Shown: positions 24,650 through 38,166, counted from the first letter of the stretch. The stretch is 64,000 nt of DNA from Nymphaea colorata (GCF_008831285.2 NC_045140.1:17916370-17980369), one strand, 5' to 3'. Numbers and translations: made by a program. Notes: generated by a model from the sequence alone, not told the origin.

Positions 24650-24694
<45 letters not shown>
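24650..24694. repeat. Compound microsatellite (TA)n(GA)n
   Basis: Third occurrence of the TA-then-GA tract in this window. Short open frames rich in I/Y and R/E are by-products of it. Confidence 0.9.
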
Positions 24695-24916
24695 AAGGGA
24701 GAGAAAGAGAGGGAGAGAGCCGATAAAATGGAAATGTATATCAACATTGGGAGACAAGACGTCCCCTACATACAAAAATTGGGGACAAGAAGTCCTCTAG
24801 TTACAGTAATGAGAGAGGGAGAGAGATAGATAGTTGTTGAGGGTTTCAGACCTGACGATGGACCATCACAGGTATAATGCGCTTGTGGGTTTCAAACTTC
24901 AAACCTTGACCTACTA

Positions 24917-25111
24917 CATGGGTATAGCTAGAAATTTTTTATGAAGGGGGGTGAATTAAAGTTTTTAAATCTTGACATGAGCCAAAATATAATTTTTCAA
25001 AATTTTTATATAAGACAAATGAAAATTTTTAAAATTTACATATAAATTTTTAAATTTTTTTTATGTGGGGCTAGGGCCCTTGCGGGGGGCCCTGCCCTGG
25101 TTCCGCCCCTG
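24917..25111. mobile_element. hAT-like MITE, about 195 bp
   Basis: The left end CATGGGTATAGCTAGAAATT is a decayed form of the CAGGGGCGTAGCCAG-type terminus; the right end GGTTCCGCCCCTG is its typical partner. The flanks acctacta (24909-24916) and acctagaa (25112-25119) agree at six of eight positions, the 8-bp target duplication size of hAT elements. The interior is AT-rich and non-coding. Confidence 0.6.
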
Positions 25112-25747
25112 ACCTAGAAAGAGAGACTCACTGTTGAAGGGAATCCTCACCATGGTTGTTGAGCAGTAACCACCAGGAAAAAACTAAAGATCAATCCATG
25201 AAAGGGGAGAGGGAGAGGAAAAAAAAGATATCAAACAAGGTTTTCTAAATCCTCAGTCTTTCACTATCAAATACAACCACTTATAATTGAACCCTGCAAT
25301 TTTTTTTTTTAACTAGCAGAACCACATCGTGTGAGGTTTGGCTCATGCTGTATTTCAATTTCTCTGGTGAAATTTGTTGGATCCTTCTAGGTACCCAAGT
25401 AAGATTGAAAGCTTGCTCGTTAGCTGGAACCATTTCTTCTTTTTCTTTTTTTTTTTCACGTCCACAATCTTGTCAGGTTTGGCATGGTTGTATGTTGGTT
25501 CAAAACAGGATCAATGACAGTAAGTTTGACACGGAAAATTGGGTTCGGTCAAAGTAGGCTCGGTCAAAGCTACCCTACCATGTGCTTCCCATGGCTAATT
25601 GACTCCGAGATTCTTTTTCACGTAACGCCAGGAATTCGCACAACTCGAAATTCAGATTGGTGGTGGGAACTCATGAAAGATTAGGAAATTGTTTTTTTTT
25701 TTCTTTCACGCGTTCTACACATGCGGCATATGGATCTAGTACTTTTA

Positions 25748-25836
25748 TAAACACAAATGAGTAGATATGGTAAATAATTCGCCGAGTACTTATATTAACA
25801 CAAATGAGTAGATGTGGTAAATATATAATTCGCCAA
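25748..25836. repeat. Short tandem duplication
   Basis: 'acacaaatgagtagat' followed by 'tggtaaata...attcgcc' occurs twice, about 50 bases apart, with one substitution and a few inserted bases. Confidence 0.6.
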
Positions 25837-28800
25837 AAGCTTCTTTCTTCGTCACATTGCCATGAACAACAAAAAAATCAGTACAATATATATGAAAATA
25901 AGAAAAATGAAATTATGATGCAAATAGAAATTCTCGTGAGAAAATTAAGCATGAATTCAATGAAGAACTATGGTCAATTGGAGACTACCAGAACATAAAA
26001 TTCTGGGTCCTCTAACTGCATGCACCTCACCTTCAGCAGGATGGATGTTGTTCTAGGCTTCATGCTCATGCTCTGTTTCTTGTTCCTCCATCAATAACGA
26101 TAATCCACAATCTCTCTCTCTCTCTTTCTCTCCTAGTGTTCTTGTCTATTCATAATTACTTTTAACTTTTAAATACCTCACTGGAAGAGAATTAAGCAAC
26201 AACAAATATCAATCCAATTTACAAGAAAAAAAAGTACAGATTGACCTTTCATTTTCGTTAATAAACATGCAAAGCAATGAAAACTGAAAGTGGGGATCCA
26301 AAGAGGGAGATAAAGATATGATTTTACATTGAAATGGAACTTTTTGTTGGGAAGCTGAATGCATGACAAAGAGAGTGTGTGCATTGATTTTTTTTCCCTG
26401 CAGTATTCGTGACAGTGGAAGTGAAAGAGAGGGATCTAGACAGATCATTACTTATCAGCACAATTAACGGCGGAGGTGGGAAGCAAATTAATGAAACATG
26501 AAAATTAAAGAGATTTGTCTGCATCCAATTAAGTTTGTATGTATATAAAACGAAAGAAACTCGAAAAGGCGATTTTCTGGTTGAAACGGCAGGACTGCAA
26601 TTCTTTGTTGTTTATGTAAAACAGAAAATTTTGTCCTTAGCTGCTGAGTGATTTGATAACTTGAAACGTATTTGTGTTGTGTTCAGCTGCTAAGTGCTTT
26701 GATCACTTGGAACTTTTATTTATTTATGATTCATTGATTTTTCTGTCTAGTTTTAAACAGAAAAATTCCTCCTGCCTCTAGAGCTCAAGATGGTCAAAGG
26801 ATTCCAATTTTTTTATGTATTTATATGTTTATGTATATGTACATATAAAGAAGTAGATAGAGACGTCAAATGGTATCCACCAAACAGTGCCATAATATCT
26901 ACCACTTCTCCTCTTGATTTACTATTTAGTACTTTTGTTGTTGTGAAGCATTTGCTCGCAACACTCATAAAGTGAGTAATTGAACTCATTTTAGTAGATG
27001 TATTGCGTGTGTGCGTGTGTGTGTTTTGTCTAAAGAAAAAAAACAGCGGGCCCAAAAGAAAGAAAATAAGCAAAAGGTGGCCTGAATCTTCCTGGATTCA
27101 CACAACAGAGGGCACACCTGCCGGCCATCCGCCGGAGCTGCTTTGCGCAAGGTGGTCCTGCACGTTGACCTGGCGGCTTAGAAAGAGCCTTGAGAGAGAA
27201 TTGCCACGAGGAAAACATACCGATCCAAAGACAATGACCGGTAAGGTTGGGACTTGGGAGGACCACCTTCCTCTTTGAAAGGAAAGATTGCAGGAGAGCT
27301 TGAGAGTTTGGCGAGGGCGGCGCTCCATAATTATCAAGTTTCATGGCGGAAACGACGGGCTTCTAGATGCTCTGAAGGTGATGAGGCCTGCATCCACCAC
27401 CTCTTGGACTCGGAGATGGCATCTGCCGTTGGAAACTTGGAATTATAAGAATTTGAAAGATCACGTTTCTTGTTTTCCTTCCTTTGTCATTTATATCACG
27501 TTTCCAGTCGGGACAAATGACATCTGTAGTTTCTTTTTTCTCTTCGACAAGCTCGTGTTTGACAGCATGCAAGACATGCAATCGGGTGCTCAGCGTTTGA
27601 CCTATATTTAAACGAGCAACTACATGTTAATTGGTTTCTCTTACGGATAATATTTATGAATGTGGTTATATATATGAAGTGAATGATGACTTTGCCTAAA
27701 CAGAGTCACCGGTCATCTAATCTAGATCATCATAGATGAATGGTTGAAAGGAAAATGATGAGAAAAATGTGTGAAGTAAATTGAATGATAAGAATGCACA
27801 TCACTTTTTTATCCTTTTTTTTTCTTTTAACTGTCCGTCATCGTGGATTGGGCAGCACTTGTTAAATGGCTAGAATGACTCTTAAAAGCTATATATATAA
27901 TGGATGTTTCCAGATAGTTAAAAATATTCATCACTATAAGCACCAATCTCTTTATTAAAAAGACTATCCATGAACCATTATCATATAATAAATCATTGGT
28001 AATACTAAGTGATGGTTTTTTTCGTGATAAAACTTTTCTTTTTTAGCCATCGAGCATATGGTAGAATATATGTGTGTGTGTGTGTGTGTGTTGCCTGATG
28101 ACTACAACTCAAAAGTTTGTCGTTAAGAAATACTCCTTACATTAATATTAGTGATGGTTTACAGTGGCTTCAGCAACGATTTATTTGTAATTTAACAACG
28201 ATTTTTAAATTTTAAACATCTGGCAATTATTCGGCATCTAGCAATATGGATCTTTCCGCTTCTAACAACATCAAATGGCTGGCTGAATATAGACCTTCTA
28301 AGCTTATCGTTGAAACTACATCAGAAAAGATCATATAGAATTTGGCTCATCAACCAGTCCTTCATAGTCAGCCATAAATAGTAGTGTGCCGTCCATGTAC
28401 ACTAAAATTGTAGGTTGAAATGTGCCCGTCATGATTTGGCATCATATGTCTTTTGTTGAGTTAAAGCAAAAGGAATATATGCCCACAAGTTTGTCGCCAC
28501 CAAAGTTCTTGAATGAATCACTGTTGTTCATGGATTAAAACATTCTTCAATACTGCTACTTAACCTCAGCTTTCTTGATGCCAGAAAAAGGAAAAAGTTC
28601 CAGACTCTACAGTTAATTTGAAGCTCGTTGACGACCCTGGCTTTTAACCAAGGGGCAAGAATAACCCTCTGGGACAAAAATCTCTGCTTTCGTATTTCTA
28701 TATTCTTTAAAAAGCAATGGCCTAAATTAATTCGTTAAACTTTATGGTGATGAAAACATTAATTTTTTTGCACTCATGCAATATTAAATATGTAATCCCC

Positions 28801-29840
28801 TAGAAATGATACCTGAGTTCGGCCGGGATCTTGGACCGCCTAGTTGCACAAATATCGTGCGCTATTTTGCACTCTAGAAATTAATGTTCAACGTGTATTT
28901 CTTTTCTTAAGCCATCGTGGTCATCTTTCTGGAGTAAGAACCTGGCTTTCGGTTCGTTTTGTTTGGATCTTTTTATAAAGTTTTGTCCTTTCATTGGGCA
29001 AGCTGGCTTTTGGCAGATGCCCACCGGATATGCAATATGTACTGGATGAAGAAGCTCAATTTTGAGTGCTATGCACAGAAATTGTTGAATTGTATTGCAA
29101 TTGGGTTCGTAACGAATTTCAATGGACTATAACAAAAATGGTCGCCATCAATTTCTTTTTTCAAGTTTCAGGAGAATCATTATCCTACTGCAATCACAAT
29201 TTTTCTGATGGTAGGTTTCATCAGAACCGGTGCTTGTTAGCCCCACACATGCTTGGATTCTCTCACAACTTCCACATGTTTGCCAACAATTTATAAGTAA
29301 AACAGTCACCTTTTGCCAATTATTCTCTCCGAAAGATGAAGGCCAAGCAAATGCATCCAAACACTAAGAGTGATCGACCTTTTTCGTCATGGAGGTCGTG
29401 ATCCTCGCTCCTCATGGTAAAGCAATGAAGCTTTCCTGAAAGGCTAATGGGATCTTGAGGCAGATACTCCTTGTGAGGTATATATGGAAGGAAATCAAAT
29501 CGGAACACGGAACAATGGAATTCAGGGAAATTAAACCTAGTGTTTCTCCACCAAAACGTCTCGATTTTGACTGTTTCTAATTGGCAGCACAACACGTTGG
29601 AAAACTCTACCATGTTTTACAGTCATTTGCATAAATTAGCTGATATTGCGGCTACCAAGAAAATTCTGCCTTTGCATTCAACACGTGCTTGCGTGGTAGC
29701 CAGATGGAGTTAGATTTATGACCTTCAAGTTGAAAACTATATCTGAGTTTAATGCTCAAGTACGTTTCCCCTGGTAATTCTGCATGCCTAAGTACTCCAC
29801 CAGTTCGTCTGTCCAAAATTAAGAGCTACCCACTAAGATT
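25837..29840. other. Intergenic stretch, no gene recognised
   Basis: About 4 kb with (GT)n tracts near 27005 and 28070-28091. The GC-richer patch at 27080-27450 carries overlapping open frames on both strands, but none shows a motif I recognise and splice signals are not evident. Confidence 0.45.
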
Positions 29841-31635
29841 TTCAATGGTCGACGCACGAGGACGGAATGGTCAGAATGCAATTATTCAACAAGATAATGC
29901 ATGCAAACAATTCGAACCAGTGGCAGAGTTACATGTAGTTTGGTGTGGGCAGTTGCCCACATCAGCTTCTTATAATTTATTTATTTTTACACTGGTATTT
30001 TTAAATATTATATATGTATATACATACCCCCACCCCCAAAAACAAAATTATGAGTATTGCTATGTGAGTACCCCTCCAGCCAATTGACTATATATTTTGA
30101 GTAATTGGATCTGGATTTAATTTAATGCAAGAAACAAGAGTTTCATGTTGTATATGCTTTTAACTCTAAACCAAATGGATCAATGTGTCTCACTAGGTCT
30201 GGCTTGATCATAGATCGAAGAGTATGATGTAACAGGATATCCACATTTCATTCATGGTCCCAAGAAACTGTGAAGTTGTGATTTGTAAATTTGCAGTTAC
30301 CATTATGCCTCAAGTTCATGGGATCTCAAATCAGAGGGAAGGCGGTGTGGATTGATTCTCGAATTTTTATTAAGATGCAAGGTTTGTAATCTGCGGTTTA
30401 CCGGGTTGCTAACAATGACTTGATTGATGATGAAGTAAGAGAATTCTTAGTTGGGGTGCCTTTTATTTCAATACATGTGGCCTTGTCCAGTATAGAAGGA
30501 GTTTGTTTTATGACCTTAAGTCGCAGATAGAAAAATCTCTGTCCCAAAACAAAGAGCTACCCACGAAGATTTTCAATGTTCTCACTTGGACTGAAGAGCC
30601 ATCTGAATGCAATCAGTCATCACGATAAAGTAACTAAAACTTTACGTAATTTAATCTGTTGGGTTGTCACTATCCATTGGCTATTTTGAATATTTGGATA
30701 TGGATTTAATTCATCGCAAGAGTTTCGTTTTGTACGTGTTCTAATTAATGGCCTAATGTGTTGGATTAGATCTGGCTCTCAGATTCGACAAGAGATCCAC
30801 ATTAAGCTCATGGTCCTAACTAACTTGTGCTCATGAGACTGAAGAATTAAAGATCACCCAGCTTATGCCTCAAATTCATGGATCTGAAATCAGAGGGAGA
30901 AGGTCTAACTTGTGATCGATATCTTATTTTAAGATTCAAGGTTTGTCACTCTTGTGTCTTTTTAGTGTAGAATTTTGAATCTTTGTTAGAAAACAATGAA
31001 TTAAAGTTTCAAAATCTAACATCTTAAGATCACCTCGATCTTAGATATGAAGCAATATTCTTATGAAACAGCAAATAAAAAGTAAATCGCAGCTGGTACA
31101 ATGTGCTTAACTTATACAAAAAGACACCTAAAGGTTCCGCGCCTGCTAGAGCTTGCATGTGATCAGCCGTTCCACATTTCTTTTAGACTTTCCATATTAT
31201 CTTTCACATTGCATGTGATCGGCCAGCTCTATTACATTAAAAAAAATATTTTTTAATATAAAATAATACATAAAAAAATTTAATTGTAATAAAATAATAT
31301 ATTTTATATATATATATTAAATAAAAATTTAAAAAAATCATTATCATGCTTGATTCAGGCTTAAAATGCCCACTCGGGCCGGCCTGATAACGAGTCGGGC
31401 CAGCCCAAGTCTCGTTTTCCTGGCCCTGGGCCCGGGCCTGAGTTGGGCTGGGTACCGGGTAACTGGCACCGGCCCAGCGCAGTGCCTAGGCTTAGTCCTA
31501 CGCTCCGACGGCCTTCAAGAGATTTTTTGTTTCTCCAACAATCTATTTGAAATCAAGGGTGGGCATCGGGCCGGGTTTGGGTCGGCTCGGTTATAACAAA
31601 AAAAAAATAATTATAAAATATTGTTTTTATAACAA
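29841..31635. repeat. Dispersed duplication, copy 1 (contains an internal tandem dimer)
   Basis: From 'ttcaatggtcgacgcac' onward this matches 60935-62400 in the same orientation, often at over 90% by eye, including the stretch around 'gtgtgggcagttgcccac', 'agagggaaggcggtgtgg' and 'ttagttggggtgcc'. A diverged second unit follows within copy 1: the words 'cccacgaagattttcaatg', 'catggtcc' and 'atcagaggga' recur in order between about 30555 and 30960. The 3' part carries GC-rich hAT-type MITE sequence (from about 31365, and a left end at 31554) that runs into (TA)n. Confidence 0.8.

Positions 31636-31638
<3 letters not shown>

Positions 31639-31686
<48 letters not shown>
31639..31686. repeat. (TA)n microsatellite
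   Basis: About 24 TA units. They replace the inner part of the MITE that is still present in duplication copy 2. Confidence 0.9.
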
Positions 31687-31693
<7 letters not shown>

Positions 31694-31848
31694 TGACACA
31701 CACACCATATCATTGGACGAAATTTTATCTTGTTTCATTTTAAGTTTTTTTTTTCTTGAATATTTTTGTTGTATTCAAGTACTTTCATATGCATATAGAT
31801 AAGCTTGATTTGTAACTGGCAGTTGATTGAGAATATGAATTCCCTTGT

Positions 31849-32018
31849 CAGGGGCGGCGAAGGCAGGATTTTGGTTTATGGGGCGGAAAAATCAAGCAAA
31901 ACGTCACTAAATAGAATTTTTGAATATTTCTCAGAGGGGCCACCATATTCTCCCAAAAGTTTTACGGTGGCCAAACCAAAATTTTTATGGCCGCTGCTGC
32001 CCCTGGCTCCGCCTCCTG
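31849..32018. mobile_element. hAT-type MITE with exact 8-bp target-site duplication
   Basis: The left end is CAGGGGCGGCGAAGGCAGG; the right end reads CAGGAGGCGGAGCCAGG when reversed. Both flanks are tcccttgt (31841-31848 and 32019-32026), an exact 8-bp duplication as expected for hAT transposition. The 170-bp interior has no coding capacity, so it would need a transposase in trans. Confidence 0.85.
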
Positions 32019-32026
32019 TCCCTTGT

Positions 32027-33288
32027 TTCTCTTACGAATATCTCCTTTTCCCTTTAACTTCCTGCATTAATTCATTGAGTTTCCAACTTTCACAGAACAT
32101 AATTTAGCTTTGCAGCTCTTATGTCGATTCTCTTGACCAAGCCAACTAAAATTTTCCTGAGTCTGTGATATCCCCTTGCGGTACCAATTTCAAATATTCT
32201 GGTAGGCGGTCTCATCTCACCATTGATCTACACATTATATCCATGTGTAAGGTGTCATTTAAACTCAAATTGATCTTGACATTTCACATTTGCAGAATGA
32301 GAGAATCTTTCGATTTTTGGCCTCCCTCGTCTCTGAGATGTGTTCAAATGTTGTAAATATTAGTTTCTATCATGTATTGAAAACTTGTATCTGCCGAATT
32401 GGCTGCGATAAGATGAGTAAAGAACAGAAAAAAATATTATGTCAGGAACATAGAGTCTGACAGAGGGCCGTATTAGACTATTAGTCAATAGGCTGATTTG
32501 GCAAATGATATGAGGCCATGATCCGGATTAATCTAGACCATCCTGTTCAGAAAACGAATCACTCCATTATGATTAATTGGTGCCAAACAAGGTTAAATAA
32601 GAAGCCAAATCTGTCGAGGCACTTCAGTTTGAATGTTGTATGATTATCTTCTGATCTCGTAAGGATATATCAAGGTGAACAAGAAATATAGGTGCCTGGC
32701 CCTACTTAAGTTTGATATCTGACGAAGCCAAGGTTGAACATCTGAAGCTCAGGAGATCAGCTACTTTGCCAGCTTCACAAGCACCATCTCATGTACAACG
32801 CCATTCTTCTTGAGAGACATTTTTGAAGGCTACCCAACTTGGGGGCGGGATGTCCTCTTTTCTGCTAAAGGCCGTTCAGTTCTCCATCGGGAATAGCTTC
32901 TCTAAAGGAAGAACAGATCTTTCATGTTAAAAGCAAGGGGTTTTGCATTGATCAATGTTGGCTTAGTCAAGTTTAATCAGGCAGAAATGAGATTATTTAG
33001 AGAGGGGTATAAGCAGGTCTTAATACTGTCGAATTGAATAAAGCTATCGTTGGGCTGAAGAAAGCAATGATAGCAGATGCAAAGAAAAATATTACAAAGA
33101 AAACAACAAACCTTCGACTGTTCGTCCATAAATTCAATGTGACTGGCCAGCAAGCTGACGCAATAAACAATTAAACATTCCAAGCAAATTAAACAATTAA
33201 GAAGTATTATGCTGAACAGCAACTTTTCAAAAGCAGTACGAATGTAGTATGGATTCTCAGCAGAGTATTTTTAAGGGAAACGCAACAC
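32027..33288. other. Intergenic stretch, no gene recognised
   Basis: AT-rich sequence between the MITE and the GFAT remnant. No further GFAT exons (such as the SIS domains) were found here, where they would be expected downstream on the minus strand. Confidence 0.5.
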
Positions 33289-34908
33289 CTGGGCCATCTC
33301 CATCCTTATGCTCCAACAGCGTATCACGAGCCAACTTAGCTAACTTTGGAATGACTTCCGTATCTGTGTCGGATTCCAACTTGAACCCACGTCGAAGTAG
33401 GCCTCCTTCAGGTCCTGATGACGTACAAGGCAGAGATACAAGTAAGCTAAGATGGATGGCTCGACGAACTTAAGCTCATGAATCATATTCGTAATTCGGA
33501 GAAGCTTCGCATATATCAACATCCAATCCAAACTTAAGTAATGACATAAACGCCACCAAATGACAAAATTATAAATACAAGGAAAATTCTAGTGACCGAT
33601 TAATTATGATTCCCTGAAACCATTAAAATATACAGTAGCATCAAAAGAAGGAAACTCGCTTATTCACTGAAATAGGCGGTGTGTCACCAATAATCTTGCA
33701 TTTTATCTCTTTCTTGCAAAAAGGACAAGGACGAAGAAGAACCACAACAATAAGAACAATAAAGGTAGCAAATTCTAAAGCTCTCTATAAGACCAAAAGT
33801 CCGAAGCACTTGTCGCTCTGATGAGCCTGTTATGGAGATTTTCACTTGGCAGCGGCCCTCTGAAAACAGTAATGAGAATGCCTTGAACTATAGCCACAGT
33901 CAGCAAGTGAAACTAATAAACGTGCTTATTCAGTAACGACGAATGCAGGCTGACATTTTAGCTTTCAAATAATACTTTATGTAATGATCAATTCCTTCGT
34001 GGCAGCTATTAGCTTGTGGTTTGCAACGTTCTCCATACATTTAAATAAGTGGATACGAAACAATGTGGACCTCATGCAAATCATTTGGATGCCCATCAAG
34101 AAAGTCCAATGCATATAAGCGGATAAAAGGAAACCAATGATCAAGAAACTTGCAACATTCATAAATTGCTTTTCTGGCAAGTACTGCTTACCTGATAATT
34201 GGTGGGGACTCCATTGTGGACTCCATTGTGAATGACCAGGAATTCATGCCCTTCGCCAGATGACTGTGGATGGCTATTTATCGCCAATATCGAACGGTGA
34301 GTTGCCCAACGTATGTGAGCAATTTCGACGTGCCCGGGTAGTACCTGCTGCAAGTCCAAACCTGTAGAGTCCATCTCTGTGCGAACGAAATTGACAGAAC
34401 AAGATGATCAAATTCCGTCAGCGGTAGCAGAAGACCCTCAATTCAACAGAGAAAGGTGTGGAGAAGACAGTCTATCAAGATCCTTCCTGAACCAACAAAT
34501 AAACTGTAAAAGGAATCTCCACTCCGACGATTATAACAACTGAATAGGGAAAATTGATCAGTAAAACGGAAGCAATGGAGCAAGCCCAACTCGAAAACCG
34601 AAGTTCAGAAAAAGGGAAAACTCCAATCACACACCGAAAGTTATAGATACCCATTAATCACAAACCTCTGTATACGGCTTCCACCAGACGATTGGGGGTA
34701 CCTTCTTGCCGGAAAACTAGAGGAACCTGATAATTTGCAGGGAATATGGAGCCGCTCTCAGAGTTGGGGTCGACGGGATGGCCATCGATGGATATGCTGG
34801 ACGAATAACAACCCTATGTTGTCGTCGGAGTCCATTGAAAAGGGTCTCAAGAATGTACCTTCTGCCCCTTGGTACATTGTAGTTGATGTACGCGAAAATC
34901 CCACACAT
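33289..34908 (-). pseudogene. Truncated, frameshifted copy of glutamine-fructose-6-phosphate amidotransferase (GFAT), first three exons
   Basis: Three exon-like blocks remain: 34908..34666, 34376..34192 and 33414..33289, all with GT-AG borders. Block 1 begins [13 protein letters not shown], including the N-terminal Cys2 nucleophile of the glutaminase domain. It loses frame after GLRR (about 34810-34825) and resumes in another frame with [21 protein letters not shown]. Block 2 encodes EMDSTGLDL...NSHPQSSGEGHEFLVIHNGV and carries a 12-bp in-frame tandem duplication (HNGV twice). Block 3 encodes LRRGFKLESDTDTEVIPKLAKL after a one-base deletion near its start. GFAT makes glucosamine-6-phosphate for UDP-GlcNAc synthesis; the full protein is about 680 residues and needs two SIS domains, which are absent. 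This copy cannot make enzyme. Retained introns argue against retroposition. Confidence 0.85.
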
Positions 34909-34929
34909 GTTTTTCCTCTCTCAATCTAA

Positions 34930-37900
34930 CTACATGCAGATCGAAACCTAGAACTAAGAATCTTGAAGATCGAATTCTGTTTCGAATCCTTCTATCGAAT
35001 GGGAGAACAAAAAAAGATTTCAACATCACTGGGTTTTGGTGTTGTCTCCAGAGAAAGAGGTTCCATAGTCCCCTAGCCCTTACAGAAGAAACTGCTGACT
35101 TTTTCCCGGTGCAGCAGGTGGGAAATTAATTCCGCAGGATTCCGCCGTCCGTCAGCCGGAGAAGGCGCCGTCCGTTCCCTTCCTCTCCTATTGAGTTATA
35201 AAAGGCAACCCAACCAGACCTATATAAAGTAAATCTTCTCCTGCAACCGGTTATCCAGATAAACCAGGGATAAAGAGGGAACTGGATAAAGTAAATTTCA
35301 TCATGAAAAAGGAGAATCATTTCATTATGCGGTTACAAGCTTACTCTTTGAAACCATCTCAACTCTTTGTATCAATGATTACAAGAGACCACTGCTGATA
35401 ATTTCTGGAAAACTGCTGTTTCACATGCTGCTAATTAAGTTAAGGGCCTTTGGGACAGCTTCTAACATCCGTGAGACCAAGTAGGAGCTTCCCCAGTTAT
35501 TTTTCCTTGCCCATGCAAGGATCCCTTCAGTGGTGTTTAGCAACAAGAACACCAACACAGTGTTCCAACCATCCACTTGAATATATCGTAATTCTCATAA
35601 AGGTGGCCCAATTAAAACCTAACAGTAACAAAGAGGAAGGAACATAGTTCTACGTCCATGTTTTCGGATAGACTTTAAAAAGACTTATTATCAATCATTG
35701 CAATACCTGGATTAGTGCAAACAATTTTTCGCTCAAATCAATACAAGCAACATTCAAGTTCCTAGAACCTGGGGAAAATTGTAAGATCAAATTATATTAT
35801 GTCGCAACTGCCTATTCCCTGACACGTGCAGTTTTTTTTTATGCTAGCACTCTACTCATCTTTCTTCTTGCAACAAGCGGCGTTAGTAAAGCTCTTTGTG
35901 ACACTTTTTCCACGTCAGTGACTAGTGAAGTTCTTGTAGCGAGGACAAGAAGCCGATGGATCAATTTGTTCCTATTAATCTCAACGTGAAACAAGAGGCT
36001 CGTAAATGTGGTGAAAAAAGGAATATTTATCATTCTTCTTTGCAATTCATAAAAAAAAAAAAAGCAGCACAATAACTGAGCTTTTCACCTCAGCTTTTGA
36101 TGGTCTACTCATGTGTTTAACGCTAACCTCTAATTGGTATTTTATTTTCAAATGATTTTTTTTTACATTAAATGGTATTACAGTCAGAGCCTTGTGAGTG
36201 TCCAAAAGTTTGGCTTTGCGGTGAATGCATATATTTCTTTAAGATTGTCAGATCCAACAGTTGTTAGATCGAAATGAACAACTAACAATTAAATGACAGT
36301 AGAAAGGACATTTTTCTTAAAAAACGAATAACAAGAAAGTTTTTTTTATGAATTGGATTTTAATCCGATCAACTTAAATTGAATCACCCATGCCGGCTGT
36401 GTTGCATTGTGTTTTCAATGTCTTCCTCTATTAAATGGAATGAACACTCATACCTATTCCTGGTTGCTCCTAGAAAAGGGAGCCTTTATGTTATAAGTTG
36501 AAACAGAATAGCACCAACACTCTAAAAGGTCTGCCTGCAAGGTACAAGAGAGCAGATATAAACGAGATTATCTAAAAATCAATTCAGGTACACTGGAACA
36601 GAATCTAGAATACAGCAGGCCTGTTGTCATTGGCAAGAGACAAGCAGTAGCACCTTTGCATATGTACATATTGATATGTTGAAGATACTGAAACTGACAT
36701 CCATAGTCGCAGTTTTTTACTACAGTTGACCCATCAATTTGCTATTAGAGCTAATGTAACCATGCAGTACCTACTCTCATGTCACTATTTGCAAACTTTT
36801 TCTGTCATTCCCTCATCTTTCAAAATTCATATCTTACACATTGAAAGGAAGAGTAGACTAGCCAAACAAATTTATGAATCCAACACATCAAACAGTCATA
36901 CCCATGTTGGGTCAGACAAAGAAATTGATGATGGTACAACTTAGACCATGTATATACAGTTAGAGGCTGTATGACATGAACCATAGTCACCAAAAGCTTT
37001 GGTGTGTTTTAAACAACAAGGTTTTTCTTGGGTATAATACGGCGAGCTTGAGAAAAAAGGAAAAATATGGAAAAACTATGGTGAATTTTTAAAAAATTTA
37101 AAAAAAAAACTAAAAATGAGGGAAAATAAAATAAATGACAAAACTAATAATAAAAACATCAAAAAATAAGTATATTTGCAGCAAATAAAAATTAGAAAAT
37201 GACAAAAAACAGTTTGTCATTAAGAAAAACATGAACAAATGAATAAAAAGAAAAAAAAACGCAAATAAACACATTTTTTGTGTTTTTTTATGTTAACATT
37301 AAAAAAGCACTTTTTACAATTTTAAACGATTATTTTATTTATTGCATTAAAAAATTTGTGTTTATTGTGACTATGACATGAACATATAATAATTACATGT
37401 TCATCAAGTTTCTTAGAAGATTTATTAGGTCAGATATATTATTTCAGTCCATGATTTCCAATATCCCTAATGAGACAAAGGGCTAGGAAGCAGGTTCAAA
37501 GATAACACGAATTGAAGGTCACTGATCACTCAGGCCACTAATGACTAATCATTTGATTGCAGTCTATCCCTCTGGGGAGAAGCAAGAACTACCTGGAACA
37601 TTTTCATATTAATGAAATATTAGAAACATGACATCCGAAAGAATAGTTTACATTCAGTTAACACATTTACACACTACTGCATACCGGATCACCTGAGGAA
37701 GATGGGAAGAGAGAGCACATCAAAAGTGGCTTTAAACATTGCCACTATTTGCCAAAATCTCTCAAGCTTTGATTTCCTGTGGAAGCTTAACGATAGCAAA
37801 ATGGGAAAATCTCAGCTTCACACATAGACAGTGATTTGAGTCAAAACAATCGAACCAGTTTTAGCCTCATAGCCAGAAAGCTAGCTTCAAATGGGAGTTC

Positions 37901-38166
37901 GACGTGAAAATGAATCAATCCAGTATACAACAACAGCAACAATAAGAAGCACAGCCTACAAAAGCAGACCTGTTGCACCTCCCCGACACACTCAAAGTGG
38001 TAGTACATTTCATAATTAACATATAAGTTGAACACAATCCATTAAATCCACCATTACATATGGGTTCAAACCTGTGGAAAATCATGTAGGATTCAAATAA
38101 ATAAATCATGAACGAACACATGACGTCCTTATTATGTCTGTCAAGAACTATAGACAAAACCAAGAA
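34930..38166. other. Intergenic stretch, no gene recognised
   Basis: Mostly AT-rich; 37020-37340 is strongly A-rich with homopolymer runs. The GC-richer patch at 35130-35200 is short and shows no motif. No additional GFAT or kinesin exons were seen. Confidence 0.45.

Larger units (their letters stand above)
18540..24916. other. Intergenic stretch 5' of ABCB, no gene recognised
   Basis: AT-rich, with (CT)n at about 19172-19196, poly-A runs and a weak hAT-like end at 21021 (CAGGGGCAGAGATAG). No open frame longer than about 90 residues resembles a protein family. The only structured part noticed is the inverted repeat at 23231-23395. Confidence 0.5.

Noticed and set aside
27003-27448. GC-richer frames on both strands as a gene
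   Set aside because: Four overlapping frames compete, none with a known motif, and adjoining exons are not apparent.
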